A DNA stretch of 64,000 nucleotides, from positions 181,135 through 245,134 of the forward strand of contig CASIAB010000008.1 of NCBI GenBank assembly GCA_949372635.1, written 5' to 3'. The notes under the pieces are model-generated. The model worked only from the letters and a program-made list of their open reading frames with translations. It was not told the DNA's origin and searched no databases. Position 1 is the first letter of the stretch. Every line of letters starts with the position of its first letter. The DNA is from an uncultured Pseudomonadales bacterium. GTDB taxonomy: Bacteria > Pseudomonadota > Gammaproteobacteria > Pseudomonadales > Pseudohongiellaceae. Positions 56,027 to 64,000 of this stretch are shown here, piece after piece. The position numbers were made by a program, and so were the translations under genes.

Positions 56027-57742
56027 TTAATTTCCACTCTGATCAACGTATTTCCAGTCGGCGGCACCGAAAAACATCTCATCCCTGCTTTGCAAACCCC
56101 ATGGGACAGAGCGGTTAGCATCAGGATTCATCTTATTCTGCTCTGAGTTGTCGAATGCGCCTGTCGCGGTAATAATCGTCCCTGCTGGCACGGACTTTGG
56201 CTCTTTATAGGTATACGCTAGCTGCCAGTTGTAATTATAGTTCGCAATATTGATTAACTCTTCGCTAGTGCCGTCGGGATACTCGGCATAGAAGCGCATA
56301 CGCTTTCCTCGAAAATGCATATGCGGCGTGAAGGCAAACAGTTTTGCGTCTTTCTCGATAGTGAACGATTGGGTCATCTCATAATCTGGATCCAGCGGGG
56401 GAATATTTACCCAAGTTGGCGTGAAATGGCAGGCACATTGCCCAGACATCCTTTCCTCAGGCACAAAGCCCTTAGGATAGAACCAAAGACCAATGCGACT
56501 CGCATCGACTGATTCCTTTCCCGTGGTTGTATAGTGCATCTGCATCGCGATTCTAGTGCCAGCCTTCAGCAGACCACCGGTGTTCGGTGGCTCCATACGT
56601 GGCCCTTGACCGGGGATATAAGGCGCTATATCGGGCCTGTCTGGCTCTCCACCCAAGAGTGAACCACCGCGAGTTTCACCCGGCGCTATCAAACTGTGCA
56701 GAGTATGGTGCAGCACGGTGTGGTCGCCTGGAATATACTGACTCGCTCGCACCCAGCGGTCTTCCTCGAGGTCCAATTCGACCATGACATTATAGTAATC
56801 AAGAACCCCAGTCGCAGGAATGCTCTGCTCGGGAATCTCCACAATGTAATCTGGCTCACCAAAAGCCCACTCTGTTTCAGGCCACACTAACTCGGTCAAC
56901 GGATCTGTGATTCCATCTTTAGGAGAACCCGCCTCAATCCAGTGAACGATTTTTTGCGCGTCTTCATCAGCTAGCACCATATCGTTAATGAAGTCGCCTA
57001 TATGCGAATCTATCTGCCCCGGAGGCATACGCTTGGTCATTAATACCTCGCGTATCATCTGCGACCAGCCCATTACCATGGTGTGGCTGTCGAGTGCGAA
57101 AGGAGCTATACCCCCCTCTCGATGGCAGGCAGCGCAGTTCTGAGCAATGATAGGACCAATCTCTTTCTCGTAGGAAGGCACCTGCTGCAGATGAGCAGTT
57201 TTGATCGGATAACTTACTGGCGTGCCAGTGCTTGCAATCTGAGTAGTCTGCAAGTCCCTGTCTGCAACAATGTCAGTCAATGCCGCGGTTAGTTGCGCGC
57301 CTAAAGGCCCACGAAAAAGAATCGAAAAGGACTTCGGGTTATAAACTAGAACCTCACCGATCTTATCAATATCGAGCGCCTGGGATATCAGCCTCGCGTC
57401 ATCCATCAACACTGGCAGATCTATATCCAGTGCCGCCATCTGCGCCTTCACCGCATCGCGGTCCTTCAGCCCTAGCGGATTTATCATGAAGAACTCAATG
57501 CCTTGTGTGTCAAATCTGGAATTAAGCGCATCGAAGTCAGTAAGTGCATTCTGTGCGGCATTATCGCCAGTAGCCTGCACTAGTAAGACTATTGCCTTAT
57601 TGTCGTCATACCAGCTCATTTGATGAAAATAACCATTCTGATCCAGCAGGGAAAAATCCCCTACCCGATCAGCCGCCAGAACCAGCGTCGGTAGTAATGA
57701 AAGGAATACTAGCGACGCTTGTAGCAAAACTCTTGGATTCAA
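56027..57742 (-). CDS. Redoxin / cytochrome c / copper type-II monooxygenase fusion
   Basis: 571-residue exported protein. After a Sec signal come a thioredoxin-like redoxin domain (about 27-190, without a CxxC), a heme c domain with QNCAACHREGG (C203, C206, H207) and Met candidate KRMPPGQ, and a domain like the peptide-hydroxylating copper monooxygenases with HTVLHHTLH (341-349), MQMHYTTTG (H403) and TPHMHFRGKRM (H474, H476). In animals that domain hydroxylates peptidyl-glycine with O2 and ascorbate. Here the attached heme could supply electrons instead. Substrate unknown. Monocistronic, next to the periplasmic katG. Confidence 0.85.
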   Translation of the reverse strand: MNPRVLLQASLVFLSLLPTLVLAADRVGDFSLLDQNGYFHQMSWYDDNKAIVLLVQATGDNAAQNALTDFDALNSRFDTQGIEFFMINPLGLKDRDAVKAQMAALDIDLPVLMDDARLISQALDIDKIGEVLVYNPKSFSILFRGPLGAQLTAALTDIVADRDLQTTQIASTGTPVSYPIKTAHLQQVPSYEKEIGPIIAQNCAACHREGGIAPFALDSHTMVMGWSQMIREVLMTKRMPPGQIDSHIGDFINDMVLADEDAQKIVHWIEAGSPKDGITDPLTELVWPETEWAFGEPDYIVEIPEQSIPATGVLDYYNVMVELDLEEDRWVRASQYIPGDHTVLHHTLHSLIAPGETRGGSLLGGEPDRPDIAPYIPGQGPRMEPPNTGGLLKAGTRIAMQMHYTTTGKESVDASRIGLWFYPKGFVPEERMSGQCACHFTPTWVNIPPLDPDYEMTQSFTIEKDAKLFAFTPHMHFRGKRMRFYAEYPDGTSEELINIANYNYNWQLAYTYKEPKSVPAGTIITATGAFDNSEQNKMNPDANRSVPWGLQSRDEMFFGAADWKYVDQSGN

Positions 57743-57910
57743 CGTTTTATCTCCAATAAATAAGGGTGTTTTATTTTCTTGTAGGCATTATTCACAATAC
57801 TCGAGCAATGTACAAAAGGATTCAGTCTCCGAATTAGCTATATTTTTGACTTGCGCACTATTATTCTCAGTCAATTCGTAGTCCACAAGCAAAAATAATA
57901 AGGGTCTGCT

Positions 57911-59242
57911 ATGACTGAGCACACTAAAAGTGGCACTGAAACAGCTAAAACTCCCCCCGTGCCAGCGCTGGAAAACCCCTATGCAAGCCCGAAAGCTCGA
58001 AAATATGCATTGGCAGTATTGACTCTAGTCTACACCTTCAATTTCATCGACAGACAGTTACTCTCCATCTTGCAAGAATCGATCAAGGTCGACCTCTCAT
58101 TGTCCGATAGCCAGCTTGGCTTACTAACAGGTTTCGCGTTTGCGATGTTCTATGTCACAGCTGGAATTCCAATCGCGCGATTGGCAGATCGCGGTAATCG
58201 AAGGAATATTGTTGCCATATCTGTTGGCTTATGGAGCGCAATGACAGCGGTAAGTGGTCTCGTGCAGAACTATGGGCAACTACTTGCAGCTAGAGTGGGC
58301 GTCGGCGTCGGCGAGGCTGGCGGCAGCCCTCCATCCCATTCTATTGTTTCAGATATTTTCCCACCTGAAAAACGGGCGAGCGCGCTCGCCTTCTATTCGA
58401 CCGGTGTGAATCTTGGCATTTTGTTCGGCTTTCTTTTTGGCGGATGGCTCAACGAGTTTTTTGGGTGGCGAGTTGCATTCATGGTCGTTGGTATTCCAGG
58501 TATATTACTCGCAATTCTTGTGCGAACAACTGTTCGCGAGCCTATTAGAGGATTAATAGAGAATCGAACTGCATCTGAGGCTCAAGTACCCTTTAAAGAA
58601 GTTGTATCTGTGTTATGGAAGCGCAAAACGTTTCGACACATGGCATTTGCCTGTGGACTTAATGCCTTCGCCGGATACGGTACCGTGAACTGGATCGCCT
58701 CCTTTTTTATTCGCAGTCATGAAATGAGCACCGGCGAATTGGGAACTTGGCTTGCACTCTCTACAGGATTATTCGGTGCTATCGGTGTGCTGCTTGGCGG
58801 CATGCTCGGCGACAAACTTGGCAAGAAAGACAAGCGTTGGTATCAATGGATACCCGCCATAGCAACATTGCTTTGCGTTCCTGCAATGCTCATAGCCTTT
58901 CTCACAGATAATCAATATGTTGCCCTCATGCTTATATTTATTCCAGGCACACTTCAAAATGTGTACCTAGGGAATTCCATAGCCACTACCCATGCACTTG
59001 TGGGACTGCGCTGGCGCGCAACCGCCTCCGCCATTTTATTCCTCATCATCAACATAATCGGCTTAGGCCTAGGCCCATTCGGAATCGGATATTTGAGTGA
59101 CATACTTGCGCCTTCAATGGGAGTTGAATCTCTGCGCTATGCGATGCTGATTCTTCTACCTACTGTGAATGTTTGGTCGGCCATTCACTTCTATCTCGCA
59201 TCGCGCACCTTGCGGGAAGAACTAAAAATGGCGCCTGAATAG
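57911..59242 (+). CDS. MFS transporter, spinster-like
   Basis: 443 residues, 12 hydrophobic segments. NFIDRQLLSILQESIKVDL and SDSQLGLLTGFAFAMFY are the spinster-type start; RVGVGVGEAGGSPPSHSIVS is the conserved loop of this group, and GGMLGDKLGKKDKR a motif A copy in the second half. AAGGGT precedes the ATG. The dipeptidase gene begins 34 bp downstream, so the two may share a transcript and the carrier may move its products. Substrate unknown. Confidence 0.88.
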   Translation: MTEHTKSGTETAKTPPVPALENPYASPKARKYALAVLTLVYTFNFIDRQLLSILQESIKVDLSLSDSQLGLLTGFAFAMFYVTAGIPIARLADRGNRRNIVAISVGLWSAMTAVSGLVQNYGQLLAARVGVGVGEAGGSPPSHSIVSDIFPPEKRASALAFYSTGVNLGILFGFLFGGWLNEFFGWRVAFMVVGIPGILLAILVRTTVREPIRGLIENRTASEAQVPFKEVVSVLWKRKTFRHMAFACGLNAFAGYGTVNWIASFFIRSHEMSTGELGTWLALSTGLFGAIGVLLGGMLGDKLGKKDKRWYQWIPAIATLLCVPAMLIAFLTDNQYVALMLIFIPGTLQNVYLGNSIATTHALVGLRWRATASAILFLIINIIGLGLGPFGIGYLSDILAPSMGVESLRYAMLILLPTVNVWSAIHFYLASRTLREELKMAPE

Positions 59243-59276
59243 AAATTCACTATCTACGAAACTTTGGAGTTAATAA

Positions 59277-60566
59277 ATGCTACACCTAAAAACTACTGGG
59301 CTAATTCGCAAAAGCCTTCTGCTATCGTCTGTTCTTGCAGGCATAGCATCATGTTCAGATAACGAACCCACCTCAGTCGAAACGCAAGCTGGAGGCGCTG
59401 GCTCCAACCCATCGGCTGCCGATATCCATGAATCCAGCTTAGTCTTAGATGCGCATGCCGACATCGTAATTCCGTCAACATCGAGGGCTTACATGAGCGC
59501 CGACGGGACATCGAAGGTAGACCCCGCGAAGATGCGTGCGGGTGGAGTCGACGCCGTGGTCATGTCAGTGGCTGTTGGCCCTGGCCCCAGAACCATGGAA
59601 GGCGATGCGGCAGCTAGAGCCGAGGCCGATGAAAAAATAGCCGCCGTACACACATTAGTTGAAGAAAGTCAGGGCCAGGTTGTTATCGCGACAACCTCGA
59701 GTGAAATCGTAGCCGCTCACGAGGCGGGAAAATCTGCACTTATTCTAGGGTTTCAAAATGCTCGCTCTCTGCAGGGCAATATTTCTGCAATCGATGAATT
59801 CTATGCAAAAGGTGTTCGAATATTTGGTCTCAACCATCTCGGACACAATGCATTTTCTGATTCTTCGCGACCAGAGTTTAACGGTGAAACTGGCGCCTTT
59901 GAGGTTACTGAAGAACACGGGGGATTATCCACCTTGGGCGTAGCTGCCGTTGAAAGAATCGGGGCTCTCGGCGCACTTGTAGATGTTTCACAGTTATCCA
60001 AGGCAGCAACTCTGCAAGTACTCGCGTTAACGAGAACTCCAATAATTGCAAGTCACTCAAATGCGAAAACTGTTTCAGATGTAACCCGCAACCTTAGCGA
60101 TGAAGAAATTGATCTCATCGGCGAGAATGGAGGAGTAATTCACGTCGCTGCGTTTAAGGGTTATCTGATCAATATCTCTGAGCCCGAATTTATAGAAAAA
60201 CTAGTAGCCTTGCGTGTAGCGGCGGGAATATCGATAGAATACAACTACCCTTTCGAACTCTATTGGGAAATTGATGATCTTGCAGAAAGGTCTGCATTCA
60301 CCGCCGCGGTTAGCGAACTTCTCGGACCAGCTTCCACAGATAATATGATCGAGCACATCGATTACATCGTTGATCGCATTGGCATCGATCATGTAGGCAT
60401 AGGCAATGACTTCAATCACGGCAGTGGCATAGATGACTACAACGACGCCAGCGAAGCGATGAACCTCACCGAAGGCCTTCTCGAGCGAGGCTATTCCGAA
60501 ACAGACATCAATAAAATCTGGAGCGGGAATTTTCTACGCATCCTGGATGCCGCTGCCGCAAATTAG
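59277..60566 (+). CDS. Membrane dipeptidase-family lipoprotein, altered metal site
   Basis: 429 residues with a lipoprotein signal (IASC, C26). Renal-dipeptidase fold: LVLDAHADIVIP gives H60 and D62 of the first metal, IIASHSNA gives H260, TRNLSDEEID the conserved Arg, and IGNDFNHG the aspartate. Two usual zinc ligands are different: the bridging Glu is Gln160 in LILGFQNARSL and the second-metal His is Gln239 in VDVSQLSKA. So it may hold one metal or act on other bonds. GGAG before the ATG. Follows the spinster-like MFS gene. Confidence 0.85.
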   Translation: MLHLKTTGLIRKSLLLSSVLAGIASCSDNEPTSVETQAGGAGSNPSAADIHESSLVLDAHADIVIPSTSRAYMSADGTSKVDPAKMRAGGVDAVVMSVAVGPGPRTMEGDAAARAEADEKIAAVHTLVEESQGQVVIATTSSEIVAAHEAGKSALILGFQNARSLQGNISAIDEFYAKGVRIFGLNHLGHNAFSDSSRPEFNGETGAFEVTEEHGGLSTLGVAAVERIGALGALVDVSQLSKAATLQVLALTRTPIIASHSNAKTVSDVTRNLSDEEIDLIGENGGVIHVAAFKGYLINISEPEFIEKLVALRVAAGISIEYNYPFELYWEIDDLAERSAFTAAVSELLGPASTDNMIEHIDYIVDRIGIDHVGIGNDFNHGSGIDDYNDASEAMNLTEGLLERGYSETDINKIWSGNFLRILDAAAAN

Positions 60567-60667
60567 AACAGCAAGACTGTGTCCATTCTAAACGTGGACT
60601 TGGGCGCAGTTAGCTTCTATTCTTTCGTTTAACGTGATTTGATTAATAAGAAAAAGAGGATCATTCA

Positions 60668-61591
60668 ATGAAGAACCTAATCACAACTCTAGTTGTAGCT
60701 TTTGGATCACTCACAGCTTACGCCGACACAAGCACCCTATTTATAGGTAACAGCTTCACCTACGCTTATGGCTCCGCCGCGAAATTTTATCGAGCGAACT
60801 CGGTAACCGACCTCAACAATGAGGGTATTGGCGGGGTTCCCGCACTCTTTAAGTCATTTACAGATCAGGCTGGATTGGACTTTGATGTGTATCTCGAGAC
60901 TCGAGGTGGTAGTGGATTAGACTTTCATCTCGAGAATAAGTTAGGTGTCATCGGACGACGCCCCTGGGATAAAGTTGTCATGCACGGCTTTAGCACCCTA
61001 GACAGCAGAAACCCTAATAACCCTGAGGTGCTTATCAACACCACGGCGCAGATGTCGAACTTCCTTCAAGGTCTTAATCCTGATGTTGAAGTGTATCTCA
61101 CTGCGACCTGGTCACGTGCAGATCTTGTGTATCGATCTGACAGCCCTTGGAATGGAATGCCTATAGAGCAGATGGCGATAGATGTGCGCGCCGGATACGA
61201 TGCCGCCGCTGCAGGATCTGCTGCTGTAGAAGCGGTAAACGGTGTTGGTCAGGCTTGGACACGAGCCATGGAAAGCGGCATTGCGGACCCTAATCCCTAT
61301 GATGGAATCGACACAGACCTGATGGACCTTTGGACTTGGGATCACTATCACGCGAGCGACTATGGCTACTACCTCGAGGCACTTGTCGTCTTCGGCAACC
61401 TCACCGGTCTAGACCCACGCTCGCTAGGAGAGAACGAATGTTCCGGCTTTGAGCTCGGCATGTCGCGCGCTCAAGTGAAGGGCCTTCAGCAAGCCGCCTA
61501 TGATCAACTCGCTAGCGAAGAACGCGTAACAGCGGCACCCCTCATCCTGCCAAGACCTGTTCAGCCTGAGCGCTGCGTTGCAGCACGATAG
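60668..61591 (+). CDS. Exported SGNH-like hydrolase (DUF4886-like)
   Basis: 307 residues with a Sec signal (cleavage near LTAYAD). Block I is TLFIGNSFTYAYGS (Ser29), and the Asp/His pair is in WDHYHASDYGYYLEAL (D225, H228), the arrangement of SGNH esterases. The central part ETRGGSGLDFHLEN and TATWSRADLVY completes the pattern. AGAGGAT precedes the ATG. Probably an esterase or lipase-like acyl hydrolase acting outside the cytoplasm. Followed by a hairpin and the sulfatase gene, so desulfation and deacylation of one polymer is possible. Confidence 0.75.
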   Translation: MKNLITTLVVAFGSLTAYADTSTLFIGNSFTYAYGSAAKFYRANSVTDLNNEGIGGVPALFKSFTDQAGLDFDVYLETRGGSGLDFHLENKLGVIGRRPWDKVVMHGFSTLDSRNPNNPEVLINTTAQMSNFLQGLNPDVEVYLTATWSRADLVYRSDSPWNGMPIEQMAIDVRAGYDAAAAGSAAVEAVNGVGQAWTRAMESGIADPNPYDGIDTDLMDLWTWDHYHASDYGYYLEALVVFGNLTGLDPRSLGENECSGFELGMSRAQVKGLQQAAYDQLASEERVTAAPLILPRPVQPERCVAAR

Positions 61592-61617
61592 CAGCGAGTC
61601 AATAAATAAAGGGAAAA

Positions 61618-61646
61618 GAAGAAAAGGGCTAGAGTGCCCTTTCTTC
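61618..61646 (+). terminator. Probable terminator between the SGNH and sulfatase genes
   Basis: GAAGAAAAGGGC and GCCCTTTCTTC form an 11-12-bp stem with one bulged A and a 6-nt loop. The U-rich part is in the stem itself; no long T-run follows. Confidence 0.5.
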
Positions 61647-61681
61647 ATATTAGTGAAATGAAGAACTAACGGAGAACCACT

Positions 61682-63376
61682 TTGCTTTCGAAATCAACAA
61701 GGATAACTGCGGCGCTAATAGCCTTAACCATTTCTAATATCGCTCTGGCACAACAACAGACGCGACCCAATATCGTACTCATACTCGCCGACGATCTTGG
61801 CTTCACGGATATCTCGCCCTTTGGCAGCGAAATCAATACGCCCAATATTGCCGAACTCGCCGCGTCAGGAGTCTCGTTTACCAATTACCATACGGCGGGG
61901 AGCTGTGCACCGGCGCGAGCCATGCTGCTAACTGGCGTCGATAGTCATCGCAATGGTGTGCCAAATATCCCAGAGGCGCTCCCACCTGAACAGCAGCAGT
62001 ATGAAAACTATCAAGGCGTGCTCAATGACAAAGTCGTAACACTGTCTACAATTCTTCAGGACGCGGGCTATCACACTTACATGACTGGCAAATGGCACTT
62101 AGGCCATACGCCTGAACAGCTACCGTCTTCCAGAGGCTTCGATCGCACCATTGCCATGGCGGATACTGGCGCGGACAATTGGGATCAGCGTCCCTACCTG
62201 CCAATCTATGAGCAAGCCAATTGGTATGCCGACGGGGAACGACACACACTCCCCGACGATTTTTATTCATCTAAATATTTCATCGATAAAACAATTGAGT
62301 TCATCGCAGAGAATGAAGCGGATGGCGAACCTTTCTTTGCTTACGTGCCTTTTCAAGCCGTGCACATGCCTGTGCAAGCTCCCAAAGAGTTTTCCGATAA
62401 GTATGCCGGAATGTATGACGAAGGCTGGGTAGTAATGAGAGAGAAAAGACGGCTCGCCGCCGAGGCTGCCGGTGTCGTTCCTCGCGATACCGAGGCGGTA
62501 GTTACCCCAGGAACATTAGAGTGGGATAGCCTAACTGAAGAACAAAAAATTCATCACGCTAGACGTATGGAAGTCTATGCGGGAATGGTGGATGCGATGG
62601 ACATGCATATTGGCCGGCTAATGGACTACCTAAAAGAAATCGGAGAATTCGAGAATACAATATTCGTCTTCACTTCAGACAACGGCGCCGAAGGTTCCAA
62701 CCTAATTGGGGTAAACGGACAAGCAGCTCTGGGAATGGGGAATTGGTTTGATAGAGTGGGTTACAACTCTGACTTAGAAACTCTAGGCGAGGCGAATTCT
62801 TTTAATGCAATAGGACCTAATAACGCGACAATAGCTGCCTCCCCACTAGCCTACTACAAATTCTACGCCAGCGAGGGTGGTCTGCGCGTACCTCTGGTCA
62901 TGTCTGGCCCTGGCATTAGCAAACAGAATGAAAAGACTGACGAGTTTGTATTCGTCACTGACCTTACACCTACCATTCTTAGTTTAGTCGATCTTGAGAA
63001 ACATGACGGCAACTGGAAAGGTGATTCAATCGAAGAAATTATCGGCACTGATTTCTCTGAATTTCTACAAGGCAGCGAGTCAGACATTCATAGCGATTCT
63101 CAAGCTATTGGTTATGAGCTTGGCGGAAACCGCGCGCTATTCAAGGGAGACTATAAGTTGGTCTTTAATCGCAGCGCCGTTAATGACCAAAACTGGCATT
63201 TGTTTAATATCAAAACAGATCCTGGAGAAGCACGCGATCTAGCGCAGATCGAGCCCCAGCGCTATGCAGAAATGCTTGCAGACTACGCGGCGTATGAGAG
63301 CAGCAACAATGTGCTGCCCATGCCAGAGGGCTACATTCAGCGCAGAGAAATCTTCCGTGGCGTTCAATTGAACTAA
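61682..63376 (+). CDS. Sulfatase (S1 family, arylsulfatase type)
   Basis: 564 residues. Starts at TTG 61682, supported by GGAG 7 nt upstream and by the signal peptide it gives (ALIALTISNIALAQ). Metal aspartates are in PNIVLILADDLG (D37, D38), and the formylglycine site is C75 in SCAPARAML (C-x-P-x-R), followed by TGKWHLG and TSDNGAEGSN (second metal part). Cys type needs the activating enzyme FGE in aerobes; no FGE is seen here (the OvoA domain is only a relative). Substrate, aromatic or sugar sulfate, is not evident. Confidence 0.92.
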   Translation: MLSKSTRITAALIALTISNIALAQQQTRPNIVLILADDLGFTDISPFGSEINTPNIAELAASGVSFTNYHTAGSCAPARAMLLTGVDSHRNGVPNIPEALPPEQQQYENYQGVLNDKVVTLSTILQDAGYHTYMTGKWHLGHTPEQLPSSRGFDRTIAMADTGADNWDQRPYLPIYEQANWYADGERHTLPDDFYSSKYFIDKTIEFIAENEADGEPFFAYVPFQAVHMPVQAPKEFSDKYAGMYDEGWVVMREKRRLAAEAAGVVPRDTEAVVTPGTLEWDSLTEEQKIHHARRMEVYAGMVDAMDMHIGRLMDYLKEIGEFENTIFVFTSDNGAEGSNLIGVNGQAALGMGNWFDRVGYNSDLETLGEANSFNAIGPNNATIAASPLAYYKFYASEGGLRVPLVMSGPGISKQNEKTDEFVFVTDLTPTILSLVDLEKHDGNWKGDSIEEIIGTDFSEFLQGSESDIHSDSQAIGYELGGNRALFKGDYKLVFNRSAVNDQNWHLFNIKTDPGEARDLAQIEPQRYAEMLADYAAYESSNNVLPMPEGYIQRREIFRGVQLN

Positions 63377-63408
63377 GCGTGCATCTGGTTTCTCACTTAG
63401 ACATTTTA

Positions 63409-64000
63409 TTAAGCCGGCTGGGGCGAGACGCTAATGCGCTGACCCTTCGCCCGCGTATAGAACGCCGTGAGTACAATAATATTCAGCAGCCCCATTAGCG
63501 AGGCGAACGCGAAAGACAGCTGGTAGTCGCCATTCATATCGTAAAACAAGCCACCGAAGAACCCACCTAGACCCATGCCGGTCCAACCGAAGAACGACGT
63601 CACGCTCATGGCTCTAGCCGAGAAGCGCGCCGACACCATCATTCTAACGCACACCAAAATGCTGGACATCACACCCGAATAGGTAAAACCGAAGATCACA
63701 GCGAGAAGGTAGAGACTCCAAGCTTGGTCCATATAAGGAAACCAGAATACCGAGACAGTCTGTCCAACCGACATAATAATATAAGTCGGCAAAGCTCCAA
63801 TCACATCACCTAGTTTCCCCCCCACAATACGGCCTACACCCCCAGCTAACATCAGCACGAGAAAGACGCTAGTCGCGAACTGCAAGGTGTAATCCGCATC
63901 GGTGAGCATTGGTACAAGGTGCACAATCGGCACAGCCATACAGTTACAACAAAACATAACGGCAAGACACATCCACAGCACAACCTCTTTCTCAGACAGA
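63409..64000 (-). CDS. MFS transporter (C-terminal half only; start outside window)
   Basis: The frame is open to the right edge (…LSEKEVVLWMCLA), so the listed part is the last ~197 residues. Six hydrophobic segments are visible, with MLAGGVGRIVGGKLGDVIG as the loop between repeats and FFGWTGMGLGGFFGGLFYD near the end, ending SVSPQPA. This is the pattern of monocarboxylate-type MFS carriers (oxalate/formate antiporter-like), but the missing half prevents a firm call. Converges with the sulfatase gene over 32 bp. Confidence 0.8.
   Translation of the reverse strand, partial: LSEKEVVLWMCLAVMFCCNCMAVPIVHLVPMLTDADYTLQFATSVFLVLMLAGGVGRIVGGKLGDVIGALPTYIIMSVGQTVSVFWFPYMDQAWSLYLLAVIFGFTYSGVMSSILVCVRMMVSARFSARAMSVTSFFGWTGMGLGGFFGGLFYDMNGDYQLSFAFASLMGLLNIIVLTAFYTRAKGQRISVSPQPA

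Overview
The window looks like chromosomal DNA of an aerobic, Gram-negative, marine-type heterotrophic gammaproteobacterium. Pointers are an ovothiol synthase (OvoA), a split two-subunit pyruvate carboxylase, two TonB-dependent receptors, a sulfatase, a TAXI-type TRAP transporter and many exported redox proteins (PQQ dehydrogenases, c-type cytochromes, flavoenzymes). The species cannot be fixed from sequence reading alone. No tRNA, rRNA, CRISPR array, prophage or intact insertion sequence was seen.

Layout. 1-3.5 kb: ovoA (cut by the left edge) behind an MFS transporter gene. 3.7-7.4 kb: a frameshifted ADP-ribosylglycohydrolase-like gene, a run of three tiny membrane-protein genes, a long gene-poor stretch, a small exported protein and a peroxiredoxin. 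7.5-16.6 kb: six genes in a row on the minus strand, all exported: a FAH-family protein, a cupin, a PQQ dehydrogenase, an amidohydrolase, an NHL propeller and a cytochrome/propeller fusion (frameshifted). 17.0-26.2 kb, mostly plus strand: Tat-exported double VOC protein, DUF1587/1592/1588/1585 cytochrome, Tat-exported DUF1552 partner, exported ankyrin protein (frameshifted), a second cytochrome/propeller fusion and membrane-anchored small domains. 26.2-30.6 kb: TRAP-TAXI binding protein, fused permease, TauD-like dioxygenase and DUF2834 in one minus-strand run. 30.8-34.6 kb: a second PQQ dehydrogenase and a lipoprotein amidase converging on a strong shared terminator.

34.6-37.1 kb is a decayed zone with a HisC-like aminotransferase and the tail of an astB gene. 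37.2-42.9 kb: flavin amine oxidase coupled to a diheme cytochrome, then a TonB receptor. 42.9-46.2 kb: pycB and pycA, followed upstream by a MarR gene killed by two nonsense codons. 47.1-53.4 kb: an exported protein of unknown role, an exported FMN hydroxyacid oxidoreductase with a CxxCH motif, a second TonB receptor, an OprP-porin fragment and a TorF-type porin. 53.5-57.7 kb: signal-peptide-bearing KatG and a redoxin/cytochrome c/copper-monooxygenase fusion. 57.9-64 kb: MFS transporter, variant membrane dipeptidase, SGNH-like hydrolase, sulfatase and a partial MFS transporter.

Together these suggest a cell that oxidises and hydrolyses many substrates outside the cytoplasm, passing electrons to c-type cytochromes, while importing acids and other products through TonB receptors, TRAP and MFS carriers. 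The part that best fits an undescribed system is 14.5-26.2 kb: cytochrome/propeller fusions, VOC, DUF1592-type cytochrome, DUF1552 and ankyrin protein. Three genes in the first 24 kb need a single-base deletion to read through, which may be real decay or sequence error and should be settled before the proteins are used.
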